From SAR324 cluster bacterium (lineage in GTDB: Bacteria > SAR324 > NAC60-12): 10,352 nt of DNA. Shown here one piece after another: positions 1 to 7,469 of this stretch (position 1 is its first letter; the number at the start of each line of letters is the position of its first letter). A program made the position numbers and the translations under genes. The DNA lies in contig JAPKDT010000058.1 of the NCBI GenBank assembly GCA_028822475.1, positions 1-10,352 on the forward strand, given 5' to 3'. A model generated the notes under the pieces. The model saw only the letters and a program-made list of their open reading frames with translations. It was not told the origin of the DNA and ran no database searches.

Positions 1-2
1 CA

Positions 3-113
3 CTGGGTCAGCAATTGGAGGAACTGAACACACAAACTGCTCTTTTGTTAAAATTATATTCAGTCGAACTAACTTTGATGGGCTTAAAAAAAAATAAATT
101 CATTGAAATTTAG
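3..113 (+). CDS. Possible C-terminal end of an unidentified protein (5' truncated by window edge)
   Basis: The third forward frame is open from the first bases of the window to a TAG at 111-113. It gives about 36 residues, beginning LGQQLEELNTQ and ending NKFIEI. The stretch has regularly spaced leucines and charged residues, which suggests a helical or coiled-coil C-terminus. The other two forward frames also stop within this stretch, one of them at once. There is too little sequence to assign a family. The 247 bases between this stop and the next gene contain a separate promoter, so this would be an independent upstream gene on the same strand. It could also be chance open frame; the call rests only on frame openness and residue character. 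Confidence 0.4.
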   Translation: MGQQLEELNTQTALLLKLYSVELTLMGLKKNKFIEI

Positions 114-259
114 GATAAGTTAAGATTTTAATCAAGTTTCAATTCTTAAATCTACTGAAAAATGATTCCGGTAGATGCACTTGTATAAAGTCTGAGATCC
201 TCCCTACAGATGAATCAGCAATCCGGAAATGAAAAATCCATTTGTTTACATTCGCTAAA

Positions 260-274
260 GCTTGAGTTTCAAGC
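260..274. promoter_or_regulatory. Inverted repeat overlapping the -35 box, possible operator
   Basis: GCTTGA and TCAAGC form perfect 6-base arms around a GTT centre. The left arm contains the first four bases of the predicted -35 hexamer of the MFS gene. A regulator bound here would compete with RNA polymerase. No regulator gene is visible nearby, and a single short palindrome can arise by chance, so this is only a candidate. Confidence 0.25.
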
Positions 275-290
275 AGGACGTTGTCATAAT
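262..290 (+). promoter_or_regulatory. Sigma70-type promoter for the MFS transporter gene
   Basis: TTGAGT at 262-267 (-35) is followed by exactly 17 bases and CATAAT at 285-290 (-10), each close to the consensus. Transcription would start near 297, giving a leader of about 64 bases before the ATG at 361. The architecture closely matches the promoter in front of the tRNA-Ser gene (TTGAGA, 17 bases, GATAAT), which strengthens both calls. It is a prediction from motif match and spacing only. Confidence 0.6.
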
Positions 291-321
291 TTATATATTT
301 AAATTTTGTATGACCTTGAAT

Positions 322-330
322 AAAGGAGGT
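322..330 (+). other. Perfect Shine-Dalgarno-like motif without a start codon at normal distance
   Basis: AAAGGAGGT is fully complementary to the usual 3' end of bacterial 16S rRNA. The next ATG in the region, the MFS start at 361, lies 30 bases downstream of it, far beyond the usual 5-10 base spacing. No ATG, GTG or TTG occurs in between, and a TAA sits directly before the ATG. It lies inside the predicted 5' leader. It may be a standby site for ribosomes or a chance match. Confidence 0.4.
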
Positions 331-360
331 ACGAACGGGAACACTAAATCAACGGTTTAA

Positions 361-1611
361 ATGGTCGAATCTGCAAAAACATCTATATTTACAACTTCGG
401 AAAAAAAGAGCATTTACAGCCTGAGCGGAATCCTCTTTTTTCGGATGTTCAGTCTTTTTCTGCTTTTACCTGTTTTCAGTGTGTTGGCGATGGATTTGTC
501 AGGTGCAACTCCATTTTTGATAGGAGTAGCTTTTGGTGCATATGGTTTGACTCAGGGACTTCTGCAGTTGCCTTTCGGAATGTGGAGTGACAAAGTAGGG
601 CGGAAGAAGGTGATTGTGATTGGTTTGACTTTGTTTATTGCGGGTAATGTCCTAGGGGCTTTTGCTGATTCAATCCATTGGATGATAGTAGCGCGTTTTC
701 TTCAAGGCACCGGAGCGATCAGTTCAACCGTCTTTGCTTTGATTGCGGATTTAACACGACCTGAAGTTCGTACTCGGGCAAACGCAGCTTTGGGCGCGAG
801 TATCGGAATCGCTTTTGCCTTTGCTTTTGGGGCTGCTCCTTTTTTTGGTGAGTGGCTGGGATTACAAGGTATGTTTATGATGATTGCACTTTTGTCAATG
901 ACGAGTTTAGTTTTAGTTATTACAACTGTTCCGAATCCGGAGTCCAGACCGACTCTTCCTCAAAAAACTTCTTTTTGGAACATGGTAAAAATTGTCTGGA
1001 ATGTTCCAACACTGAGGACAATCAGTTGGGGTGGTTTTGTTTGCGGAGCAGGACTATCGTCAACTTTTTTCCTGATTCCAATGATTTTAGTTCAGCACGG
1101 ATATGAACGTGCTGAAATGTGGAAAATATATTTACCAATGATGCTGGCAGGTGCCGTTGCAATGATTTTGGCTGCAATCTTTGCGGAAGTTCGGAACCGT
1201 TTCCGGGAAGTCATGCTGTTTGGAATTGTGCTCTTGTTTATATCATTAATTGCAATGGGTATTGGACAGGAGCAGGATCGGCTCTTGTGGTTCGTGGTTG
1301 CATTATTTTTCTTTTTCATGGGCTTTAACGTCTTTGAACCAATTTTCCCTTCTCTGGTCACCCGCAGTTCGACCGAGGAAACTAAAGGTACTGCGATGGG
1401 AGTTTATAATTTCGCGCAATTTATCGGTCATTTTTTTGGAGCAACTGTTGCAGGTGCACTTTATGTAAATAATTTTTTCATCTTCCTGCTGTTACTTGCT
1501 CTGGCCGAAATTTGGTTTTTCTATTTGACACTCTCTTTTCCGAATCCTGAAAAACGAAAAGCCAAAACCGAAGAACAACAAATATCGGAAACCACAATTC
1601 AGGAAGCATAG
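361..1611 (+). CDS. MFS transporter, YajR-like (DHA1 drug:H+ antiporter type), lacking a YAM domain
   Basis: This is an inner-membrane secondary transporter of the major facilitator superfamily with about twelve hydrophobic segments over 416 residues. The signature loop between helices 2 and 3 (motif A) is clear at residues 73-83, GMWSDKVGRKK, with D77 and R81. Motif B is present around R112 (ARFLQGTGA), and an SDLTR-like segment, ADLTRPE, follows. The order and wording of these segments resemble Escherichia coli YajR as I recall it, as does the later KGTAMGVYNFAQFIG stretch. E. coli YajR carries an extra cytosolic YAM domain after helix 12; here only about 25 hydrophilic residues follow the last helix, so that domain is absent. 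The start at 361 is the first possible one, because an in-frame TAA lies immediately upstream. There is no Shine-Dalgarno at normal spacing. Substrate is unknown; proton-coupled drug or metabolite export is the family expectation. Confidence 0.92.
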   Translation: MVESAKTSIFTTSEKKSIYSLSGILFFRMFSLFLLLPVFSVLAMDLSGATPFLIGVAFGAYGLTQGLLQLPFGMWSDKVGRKKVIVIGLTLFIAGNVLGAFADSIHWMIVARFLQGTGAISSTVFALIADLTRPEVRTRANAALGASIGIAFAFAFGAAPFFGEWLGLQGMFMMIALLSMTSLVLVITTVPNPESRPTLPQKTSFWNMVKIVWNVPTLRTISWGGFVCGAGLSSTFFLIPMILVQHGYERAEMWKIYLPMMLAGAVAMILAAIFAEVRNRFREVMLFGIVLLFISLIAMGIGQEQDRLLWFVVALFFFFMGFNVFEPIFPSLVTRSSTEETKGTAMGVYNFAQFIGHFFGATVAGALYVNNFFIFLLLLALAEIWFFYLTLSFPNPEKRKAKTEEQQISETTIQEA

Positions 1612-1704
1612 TCTGAAGCAGAATTATCGAACTTGATACTACAGCTAAAATCGACTAAACCTAAGATAAAAGATGGACTTCACAACTAGCGATGACAAAA
1701 TGTA

Positions 1705-1714
1705 AATCATGATT
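1705..1714. repeat. Short palindrome in the lon upstream region
   Basis: AATCATGATT is a perfect 10-base palindrome in the 177-base gap between the MFS gene and lon. It lies between two direct copies of TAGCGAT (1687-1693 and 1714-1720, offset 27 bases). It might be part of a control region for lon. I see no CIRCE element, no heat-shock sigma32-type promoter and no convincing sigma70 promoter in this gap. Chance is a realistic alternative. Confidence 0.2.
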
Positions 1715-1788
1715 AGCGATATTTTCCGTAATGCAGGATATTCCGAATGAACTCTGCGATTCGAGAACATAAATCCTGAAACTTGTAA

Positions 1789-4224
1789 ATGAACCCTGAA
1801 AACAAAAATAATAAAATGCCTCAACAACTTAATCCCGTAATAGTCCCTTTGCTTCCGATGCGGGAAGAGATAGTTTTTCCTGGAGCAACTGTTCCATTTT
1901 TTGTAGGCCGTCAAGCATCTATGGACGCACTGGATCGTGCGCTGGCAGGCGACCGCGAAATTTTTGTGGTAACTCAGCGTGAATCCGCAGTTGAAAATCC
2001 GCATGAAAGCGATTTGTTCGAAATTGGAGTGCTGGGACGTGTGCTTCAGGTTATGCGTCTGCCAAACGGTACAGTAAAAGCTCTCTTTGAGGGAAGCAGA
2101 AGAGGGAAACTGCTGTCTACAAAGTTGGCTGAAAAAGAGTATCTGGTACAGGTTCAACCTGTCGACGAAAGTGCTTTTGACATTGATCTGGAAAAATTGA
2201 ATGAGTTGGCGGAAGAAGTACGTGAGTTGTTTAAAAATCACGTTAAACAGGGAAAAATAAAATTGAGTAAAGACGCTTTGGCATCACTTGAAGCAGCAGA
2301 TGCAATGCTCGTAAGTGACCGCGTAGTTTCACTGATGGAACTGCCTCGTGAACAAAAACAAGAATTGTTAGAAACTTTGAATCCGGAAACTCGTCTGCAA
2401 AAGGTACTTGAGGTTTTGAAAGATGAGATGAAAATTGTACAACTTGAAGACAAGTTGAAGAAAGAGGCGACAGATCAGTTCAGTGATAACAAGAAGGAGG
2501 ATTTTCTGCAGGATCAGTTACGCAACATCCAAAAAGAACTGGGACAGATGGATGATCCAAAAGCGGAACTGGATGAGATTGGTGAAAAAATTAAAAAAGC
2601 GGAAATGCCGGAAGAGGTGGAAATAGAAGCAAAAAAAGAGTTGAAAAAATTACGGATGATGTCGCCTATGTCTTCCGAAGCGAATGTGGTGCGTAATTAT
2701 CTGGAGTGGTTAACTTCCATGCCTTGGAAGGTGAGGACAGAAGATAATTTTGATCTTGTACAGGCAGAGAAGATTCTCGATGAAGACCATTATGGTCTCG
2801 AAAAAGTTAAAGAACGTATCGTTGAATATTTGGCAGTGGCATCACTCAAAGGAAAATTAAAAGGTCCTATTCTTTGTCTGACAGGACCTCCGGGAGTTGG
2901 AAAAACATCGCTCGCAAAATCAGTGGCCCGTGCTTTGGGTCGTAATTTTGTGCGTATCAGTTTAGGTGGTGTTAGAGATGAAGCGGAAATCCGTGGACAT
3001 CGCCGTACCTACATTGGCGCCATGCCTGGTAAAATAATTCAGTCCATTAAAAAAGCTAAGAGTAATAATCCGGTTTTGTTGATTGACGAGATTGACAAGT
3101 TGTATCAAAGTAATATCAGCGATCCATCCGCGGCCATGCTTGAGGTACTTGATCCTGAGCAGAACAGTACTTTCATCGATCACTATCTTGACGTTGAATA
3201 CAGTTTGGAGGATGTCCTTTTTATCTGCACGGCAAATACCATTCAAAATATTACTGGACCTTTACTGGATCGGATGGAAGTGATTCATTTGTCAGGTTAT
3301 ACCGAGTTGGAAAAACAACATATCGCTACTCAGTTTCTGACCCCGCGCCAGCGAAAATTTCACGGTTTGGATGAGAAGCAACTGCGTTTCCGTAAATCCG
3401 CGATTGAGGAAATTACTCAAGGTTATACACGGGAGGCAGGTGTACGAAACCTGGAACGTGAAATTGGTAAAGTATGCAGAAAAATTGTAACACGACTGGT
3501 ACGTACCAAAGATAAGAAAGCCACTATAGTAACACCGAAACTGGTGCATGATCTGCTCGGAGTACCTCAATTTGAACACGATCAACGTGAGGATGAAAAT
3601 CAGATCGGTGTTTCCATGGGATTGGGCGTGACGTCAATGGGCGGAGAAATGCTAATCATTGAAGTTGTTTTAATGCAAGGTTCCGGAAAAGTTGTTTTGA
3701 CGGGAAAACTGGGAGATGTGATGCAGGAATCCGCCAGAGCGGCTTTTTCTTATGTTCGCAGCAATGCAGAATATTTAGGTATTGATACTGACATTTTTGC
3801 TAAAACAGATTTACATGTTCATCTGCCTGAAGGTGCAACTCCGAAAGATGGTCCTTCTGCAGGTCTACCTTTGATGATGGCCATTATCAGCAGCTTCACC
3901 AAAATCCCTGTCAAGAATAGCGTAGCGATGACCGGTGAAATAACATTACGTGGGCATGTTACTGAAATTGGTGGCTTGAAAGAGAAACTCCTTGCTGCAA
4001 AAAGAGGACTGATTGAGACAGTGCTCATCCCTGAGGAAAATGAAAAAGACTTAGTCGAAATTCCTGATGAAATTAAAAGTGGCTTAAAAATTATACCATT
4101 GAAAAATGTTAAAGCAGCATTGGAGTTTGCCTTGGAAAAGCATCCCGATTTTGTTCAAGATCAAGAAATTATTGTTCCGGACATCTCCTGGCCAAATTCG
4201 ACTGATACTCCTGCTGCAGCCTGA
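1789..4224 (+). CDS. lon: ATP-dependent Lon protease (endopeptidase La)
   Basis: Lon is a cytosolic, homohexameric ATP-driven serine protease that degrades misfolded and specific regulatory proteins. All parts are present in 811 residues. An N-terminal LON substrate-binding domain opens with VPLLPMREEIVFPG at about residues 19-32. A helical linker contains the QDQLRNIQKELGQ segment. The AAA+ module has Walker A GPPGVGKT at 366-373 and Walker B VLLIDEID at 429-436 (D433, E434). The C-terminal peptidase has the Ser-Lys dyad: S690 in DGPSAG and K733 in GGLKEK, 43 residues apart as in E. coli (S679 and K722). It is slightly longer than the E. coli enzyme (784), with a hydrophilic tail after the peptidase domain. 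The ATG at 1789 is the first possible start since TAA directly precedes it; M10 at 1816 is an alternative. Neither has a Shine-Dalgarno. It looks fully functional. Control of the gene could not be read from the upstream gap. Confidence 0.98.
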   Translation: MNPENKNNKMPQQLNPVIVPLLPMREEIVFPGATVPFFVGRQASMDALDRALAGDREIFVVTQRESAVENPHESDLFEIGVLGRVLQVMRLPNGTVKALFEGSRRGKLLSTKLAEKEYLVQVQPVDESAFDIDLEKLNELAEEVRELFKNHVKQGKIKLSKDALASLEAADAMLVSDRVVSLMELPREQKQELLETLNPETRLQKVLEVLKDEMKIVQLEDKLKKEATDQFSDNKKEDFLQDQLRNIQKELGQMDDPKAELDEIGEKIKKAEMPEEVEIEAKKELKKLRMMSPMSSEANVVRNYLEWLTSMPWKVRTEDNFDLVQAEKILDEDHYGLEKVKERIVEYLAVASLKGKLKGPILCLTGPPGVGKTSLAKSVARALGRNFVRISLGGVRDEAEIRGHRRTYIGAMPGKIIQSIKKAKSNNPVLLIDEIDKLYQSNISDPSAAMLEVLDPEQNSTFIDHYLDVEYSLEDVLFICTANTIQNITGPLLDRMEVIHLSGYTELEKQHIATQFLTPRQRKFHGLDEKQLRFRKSAIEEITQGYTREAGVRNLEREIGKVCRKIVTRLVRTKDKKATIVTPKLVHDLLGVPQFEHDQREDENQIGVSMGLGVTSMGGEMLIIEVVLMQGSGKVVLTGKLGDVMQESARAAFSYVRSNAEYLGIDTDIFAKTDLHVHLPEGATPKDGPSAGLPLMMAIISSFTKIPVKNSVAMTGEITLRGHVTEIGGLKEKLLAAKRGLIETVLIPEENEKDLVEIPDEIKSGLKIIPLKNVKAALEFALEKHPDFVQDQEIIVPDISWPNSTDTPAAA

Positions 4225-4247
4225 AATGTGGTTACGTTTTAAATCCG

Positions 4248-4270
4248 TATAATAAATTAATACAGTATTA
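4248..4270 (+). promoter_or_regulatory. Candidate thrS control site: TATAAT followed by palindrome TAATAC-A-GTATTA
   Basis: In the 62-base gap before thrS, a perfect -10 hexamer TATAAT lies at 4248-4253. It has no good -35 partner and no extended -10 TG. Five bases later comes a perfect inverted repeat with 6-base arms and a one-base centre at 4258-4270, just where transcription would begin. The same 12 palindromic bases recur upstream of tRNA-Ser (10059-10071). The gap is far too short for a T-box leader, so control of thrS by a T-box directly in front of it can be excluded. A repressor site at the start point is a possible reading; an AT-rich coincidence is the alternative. Confidence 0.35.
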
Positions 4271-4286
4271 CAGATCGATATAAAGA

Positions 4287-6068
4287 ATGAAAAAACCAGA
4301 CACAAATTCCAAACTCTATAAGATTCGGCACTCCTTAGCTCATGTTCTGGCACAGGCGGTGCTGGAAATACGTCCTGATGCAAAACTGGGTTTCGGCCCG
4401 CCGATTGATTCCGGATTTTATTACGATTTTGATTTAGCGGAACCCTTGAGTCCGGAAGACTTGCCAAAGCTGGAAAAACGTATGCGTCACATAATCAAAA
4501 CTGGACAGGTTTTTGAACGTGAAGAACTTGACCAGAAGCAGATGGTGCAACGTCTCAGCAAAGATAATCAGTCCTACAAAATTGAGCAGGCCGAAGATCT
4601 TTCTGCAAACAATGAAACTCTTAGTCTCTATCGCAACGGCCCTTTCTGGGACTTGTGCGAAGGTCCACATGTGGAGACAACCCGCGACATTCCTAAAAAT
4701 TGCTTTACCCTTGATACACTTGCAGGAGCCTATTGGAAGGGTTCTGAAAATAACAACATGATGCAGAGGGTGTATGGACTGGCATTTGAGACAGGTGACG
4801 AGCTTAAAATATATCAGGATAAACGTCGCCTGGCGATGGAGAGAGATCATCGTAAACTGAACAGCAAACATCACTATTATGCCATCAGTGAAGAAGTAGG
4901 CAAAGGTTTGCCGTTGTGGTTACCGAACGGTACTGTGATTCGTGAAGAGTTGGAAAAACTGGCCAAGGAGACGGAATTTCTTGGTGGCTACAAAAGGGTT
5001 TCAACACCGCATATAACCAGAGAAGAATTATTGCATACATCAGGACATCTTCCTTATTATGAAGACAGTATGTTTCCTCCTATGGAAATGGACGGCGAAC
5101 GCTTGTTTCTCAAGCCAATGAACTGTCCGCACCATCATATGATTTATAAAGCAGAACCTAGGAGTTATCGTGATTTGCCTTTGCGTCTGGCAGAATATGG
5201 AACTTGTTACCGCTATGAGCAGTCCGGAGAACTGGCTGGATTGCTGAGGGTACGCTGTATGACCATGAATGATGCCCATATTTATTGTACACCTGAACAG
5301 GCAAAAGAAGAGTTTATCAAGGTTATGAATCTTCACACGGAATACTATAAACTCTTTGGGTTAAGTGATTTCTGGATACGTTTTTCTCTTGCAGAGGAAA
5401 AAACTGGAAAGTTTGTAGATGAACCGGAACTCTGGCAAAAAGCGGAAAAGCTGGTAAGAGAAGCTATGGATGAAGTGGGCATTCCTTATCAGGAAGTCCG
5501 CGGGGAAGCGGCTTTTTACGGACCAAAAATAGATTTTCAAGTTACAAATGTGGTTGGACGGGAAGAAACAGCATCGACTAATCAACTTGACTTAGTGATA
5601 GGTAAGCGTTTCGATTTGACTTATATTGGAAGTGACAATGAAGAGCACACACCGATCATAATTCATCGGGCTCCCCTGGGAACGCATGAACGGTTTGTCG
5701 CTTTCTTGATTGAGCATTACGGAGGGGCTTTCCCAACATGGCTGGCTCCGGTGCAAGTGCGTGTAATTCCGGTAGCGTCCGCATTCAATGAATACGCAAA
5801 CAGTTTGAATGAAAGTTTGTTCGGCTCTTTTATGAGAACTGAAATTGATGATTCGAATGATTCATTCAGTAAAAAAATTAGATCTGCCGCAATTACAAAA
5901 ATTCCGAATCTGTTGATTGTGGGAGAAAACGAGCAGGCTGACAAAACTGTAACCTGGCAGCGTTACGGAAGTAAAGAGCGTCAAACATTAGCCTTTGATG
6001 CATTTATGCCGCTCCTGAAAGAAGAAATTCTTCAGCGTAGAGACTGGCGTACAGCAGAACAAGCCTAA
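4287..6068 (+). CDS. thrS: Threonyl-tRNA synthetase lacking the N-terminal TGS domain
   Basis: This class II synthetase activates threonine with ATP and charges tRNA-Thr in the cytoplasm. The protein has 593 residues against about 640 in the usual bacterial form. It begins almost directly at the editing domain, whose active-site residues are all present: H15 and H19 (HSLAH) and C124/H128 (CEGPH). These correspond to E. coli H73, H77, C182 and H186 with a constant shift of 58, so what is missing is essentially the TGS (N1) domain. The catalytic core keeps the three zinc ligands C280 (MNCPHHH), H331 (NDAHIY) and H460 (IIIHRA), and the motif 2 arginine R309. Motif 3 is the HRAPLGTHERF region. 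A C-terminal anticodon-binding domain covers about residues 488-593. The gap to lon leaves no room for a TGS domain upstream. No strong Shine-Dalgarno is seen, only AAAG. Mischarged Ser-tRNA-Thr should still be edited. Confidence 0.98.
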   Translation: MKKPDTNSKLYKIRHSLAHVLAQAVLEIRPDAKLGFGPPIDSGFYYDFDLAEPLSPEDLPKLEKRMRHIIKTGQVFEREELDQKQMVQRLSKDNQSYKIEQAEDLSANNETLSLYRNGPFWDLCEGPHVETTRDIPKNCFTLDTLAGAYWKGSENNNMMQRVYGLAFETGDELKIYQDKRRLAMERDHRKLNSKHHYYAISEEVGKGLPLWLPNGTVIREELEKLAKETEFLGGYKRVSTPHITREELLHTSGHLPYYEDSMFPPMEMDGERLFLKPMNCPHHHMIYKAEPRSYRDLPLRLAEYGTCYRYEQSGELAGLLRVRCMTMNDAHIYCTPEQAKEEFIKVMNLHTEYYKLFGLSDFWIRFSLAEEKTGKFVDEPELWQKAEKLVREAMDEVGIPYQEVRGEAAFYGPKIDFQVTNVVGREETASTNQLDLVIGKRFDLTYIGSDNEEHTPIIIHRAPLGTHERFVAFLIEHYGGAFPTWLAPVQVRVIPVASAFNEYANSLNESLFGSFMRTEIDDSNDSFSKKIRSAAITKIPNLLIVGENEQADKTVTWQRYGSKERQTLAFDAFMPLLKEEILQRRDWRTAEQA

Positions 6069-6092
6069 GAATTAATAGCGAGTAAACTGATT

Positions 6093-7397
6093 ATGGCAGC
6101 AGAAACACAGGAAACAGCTGGAGAGGAGGTTTCAGAGGAACTTGCCGGACAGATCGCCAGAGACGTGATGGTGCTCTTTCAGAAGCAAATGGATCCGGAG
6201 GCCGCTGCTGTTGATGCTTCTTCCTATCTCTGGCAAAATGCCGGTACCCCTGAGAAAGTTTCCTATTTTGTTGATGCTACCGAGTTATGGCTTGAATCAG
6301 GTGCAACCGGAAATAAATTCGCTGCATTGAGTTGGAACGGACTCGTTACTCAGAGTGTTAATAATCAGGATTATGACACTTTCCTGCGTATGATGATTGT
6401 GGCAATCCTTGATGGTTATTACAGTCTGCAAAAACCTGATATTGATTATAAGGAAAAAAGATATTCCTCTTATACTTCAATTATTTCAAATACATTCATC
6501 CGCATGATAGAACTAAATCCTGCCAGCGAAGCAGGAGCCTCAGAAATATTCTCTATTTTGGTAAACTGTGAAATGGCACTGGAGGCAAGTTCTCAGGCTG
6601 AAGAAGAAGAAACAGGCAGTAGCACGATCCCGACCGACATGAAGAAATTGTATGACGAAATGATCGATTATCTTGCTGATCGGGGGACGTTTAAAGCAGA
6701 TCCGATGACAGGAGAAGAAGAAAATCCGAATGAGCATATTGAAATTTTATGCGAAAAACTGCGTGGGACACGTCGTAATGTAATGCAGGAAGTTATCAAT
6801 GAACGTGCTCTTGAAAAAAGGAAAAAACTGGAAATGGAGTTGGAGAACCAACTTGCTTCCGCTGAAGAAATTGTCATGGTTTCTCCACAATTTACAGATG
6901 GAATCGCCTTCTTTGTTCAGGAAAAACGATTTAATTTCAAGTATCTTGCTGTTGAAAAAATAAGGATGACGCTTCAGTTGCTTGGCTCAATCACAGGTGC
7001 TGTCTATTTTTTACTTGGCTTCATGGGAGTTTGGGGAGTTCACTGGATAGACGGAATAGTAGTTTGTCTGGTGATGCTGGTTTTTGTACGTATAGCAGCT
7101 TCAAGAGCGCAATTTCAGTATTTTTATCCTGTTGATATTAGTAAAGAATTAGAAGAATGTGCGACTGCATTCTTAAATGTAATGCGGAGCATGTCGCAGG
7201 AACAGCTTGAACAATTTTTAGTACGCCAGATAAAATTAGAACGTAACCAAAAATATTTGGCAATGGTACCTGAATTTATGAAATATCTTTATGCGATAAT
7301 GCCTGACCGTAAAAGTATGGTGATTACAGTGGATGAACTTTCTGAACTCGTTGAAAATTCTGAAATTGAAGTGGCTAAACAATTACGCGGTCAATAA
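6093..7397 (+). CDS. Uncharacterised protein with C-terminal-half two-helix membrane hairpin
   Basis: I do not recognise this 434-residue protein. Residues 1-20 are acidic. About 20-230 appear largely helical and soluble, with a Glu-rich stretch near 168-180. Residues about 235-265 are highly charged with coiled-coil character (NERALEKRKKLEMELENQ). Two hydrophobic segments follow, at about 294-316 and 319-336, separated only by HW, forming a tight hairpin. Positive residues lie before the first (K, K, R near 280-291) and after the second (R333, R338), so both soluble ends are predicted to be cytoplasmic. The remaining 95 residues look helical again. There is no signal peptide, no nucleotide-binding motif and no obvious catalytic motif. 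It starts 24 bases after thrS and ends 72 before asnS, so it is probably co-transcribed with them. Length, clean frame and matching composition support a real gene. A role as a membrane-anchored cytoplasmic scaffold is only a guess from topology. Confidence 0.85.
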   Translation: MAAETQETAGEEVSEELAGQIARDVMVLFQKQMDPEAAAVDASSYLWQNAGTPEKVSYFVDATELWLESGATGNKFAALSWNGLVTQSVNNQDYDTFLRMMIVAILDGYYSLQKPDIDYKEKRYSSYTSIISNTFIRMIELNPASEAGASEIFSILVNCEMALEASSQAEEEETGSSTIPTDMKKLYDEMIDYLADRGTFKADPMTGEEENPNEHIEILCEKLRGTRRNVMQEVINERALEKRKKLEMELENQLASAEEIVMVSPQFTDGIAFFVQEKRFNFKYLAVEKIRMTLQLLGSITGAVYFLLGFMGVWGVHWIDGIVVCLVMLVFVRIAASRAQFQYFYPVDISKELEECATAFLNVMRSMSQEQLEQFLVRQIKLERNQKYLAMVPEFMKYLYAIMPDRKSMVITVDELSELVENSEIEVAKQLRGQ

Positions 7398-7469
7398 GAA
7401 AAGACAAAGTCTCCCTGCTACTGCAGAACTCAAATTTCTTCCGGACACCACACAGTTCTATCACAGAAA

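Noticed and set aside
210..302. 30-codon open frame (ATG at 210) upstream of the MFS gene
   Set aside because: It has no ribosome-binding site, spans the predicted MFS promoter and has no recognisable features; too weak to report as a gene.
1645..2241. Minus-strand 198-residue open frame across the lon upstream gap
   Set aside because: Most of it lies opposite the conserved N-terminal domain of Lon, and its residues show no family motif; it is a shadow.
4084..4874. Overlapping minus-strand open frames opposite the lon end and thrS
   Set aside because: They lie opposite strongly conserved coding sequence, have atypical composition and lack recognisable motifs.
7400..7469. Possible terminator or regulatory leader between the unknown gene and asnS
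   Set aside because: Only a four-base stem (AGAC-AAA-GTCT) is visible; the gap is too short for a T-box or other known leader.
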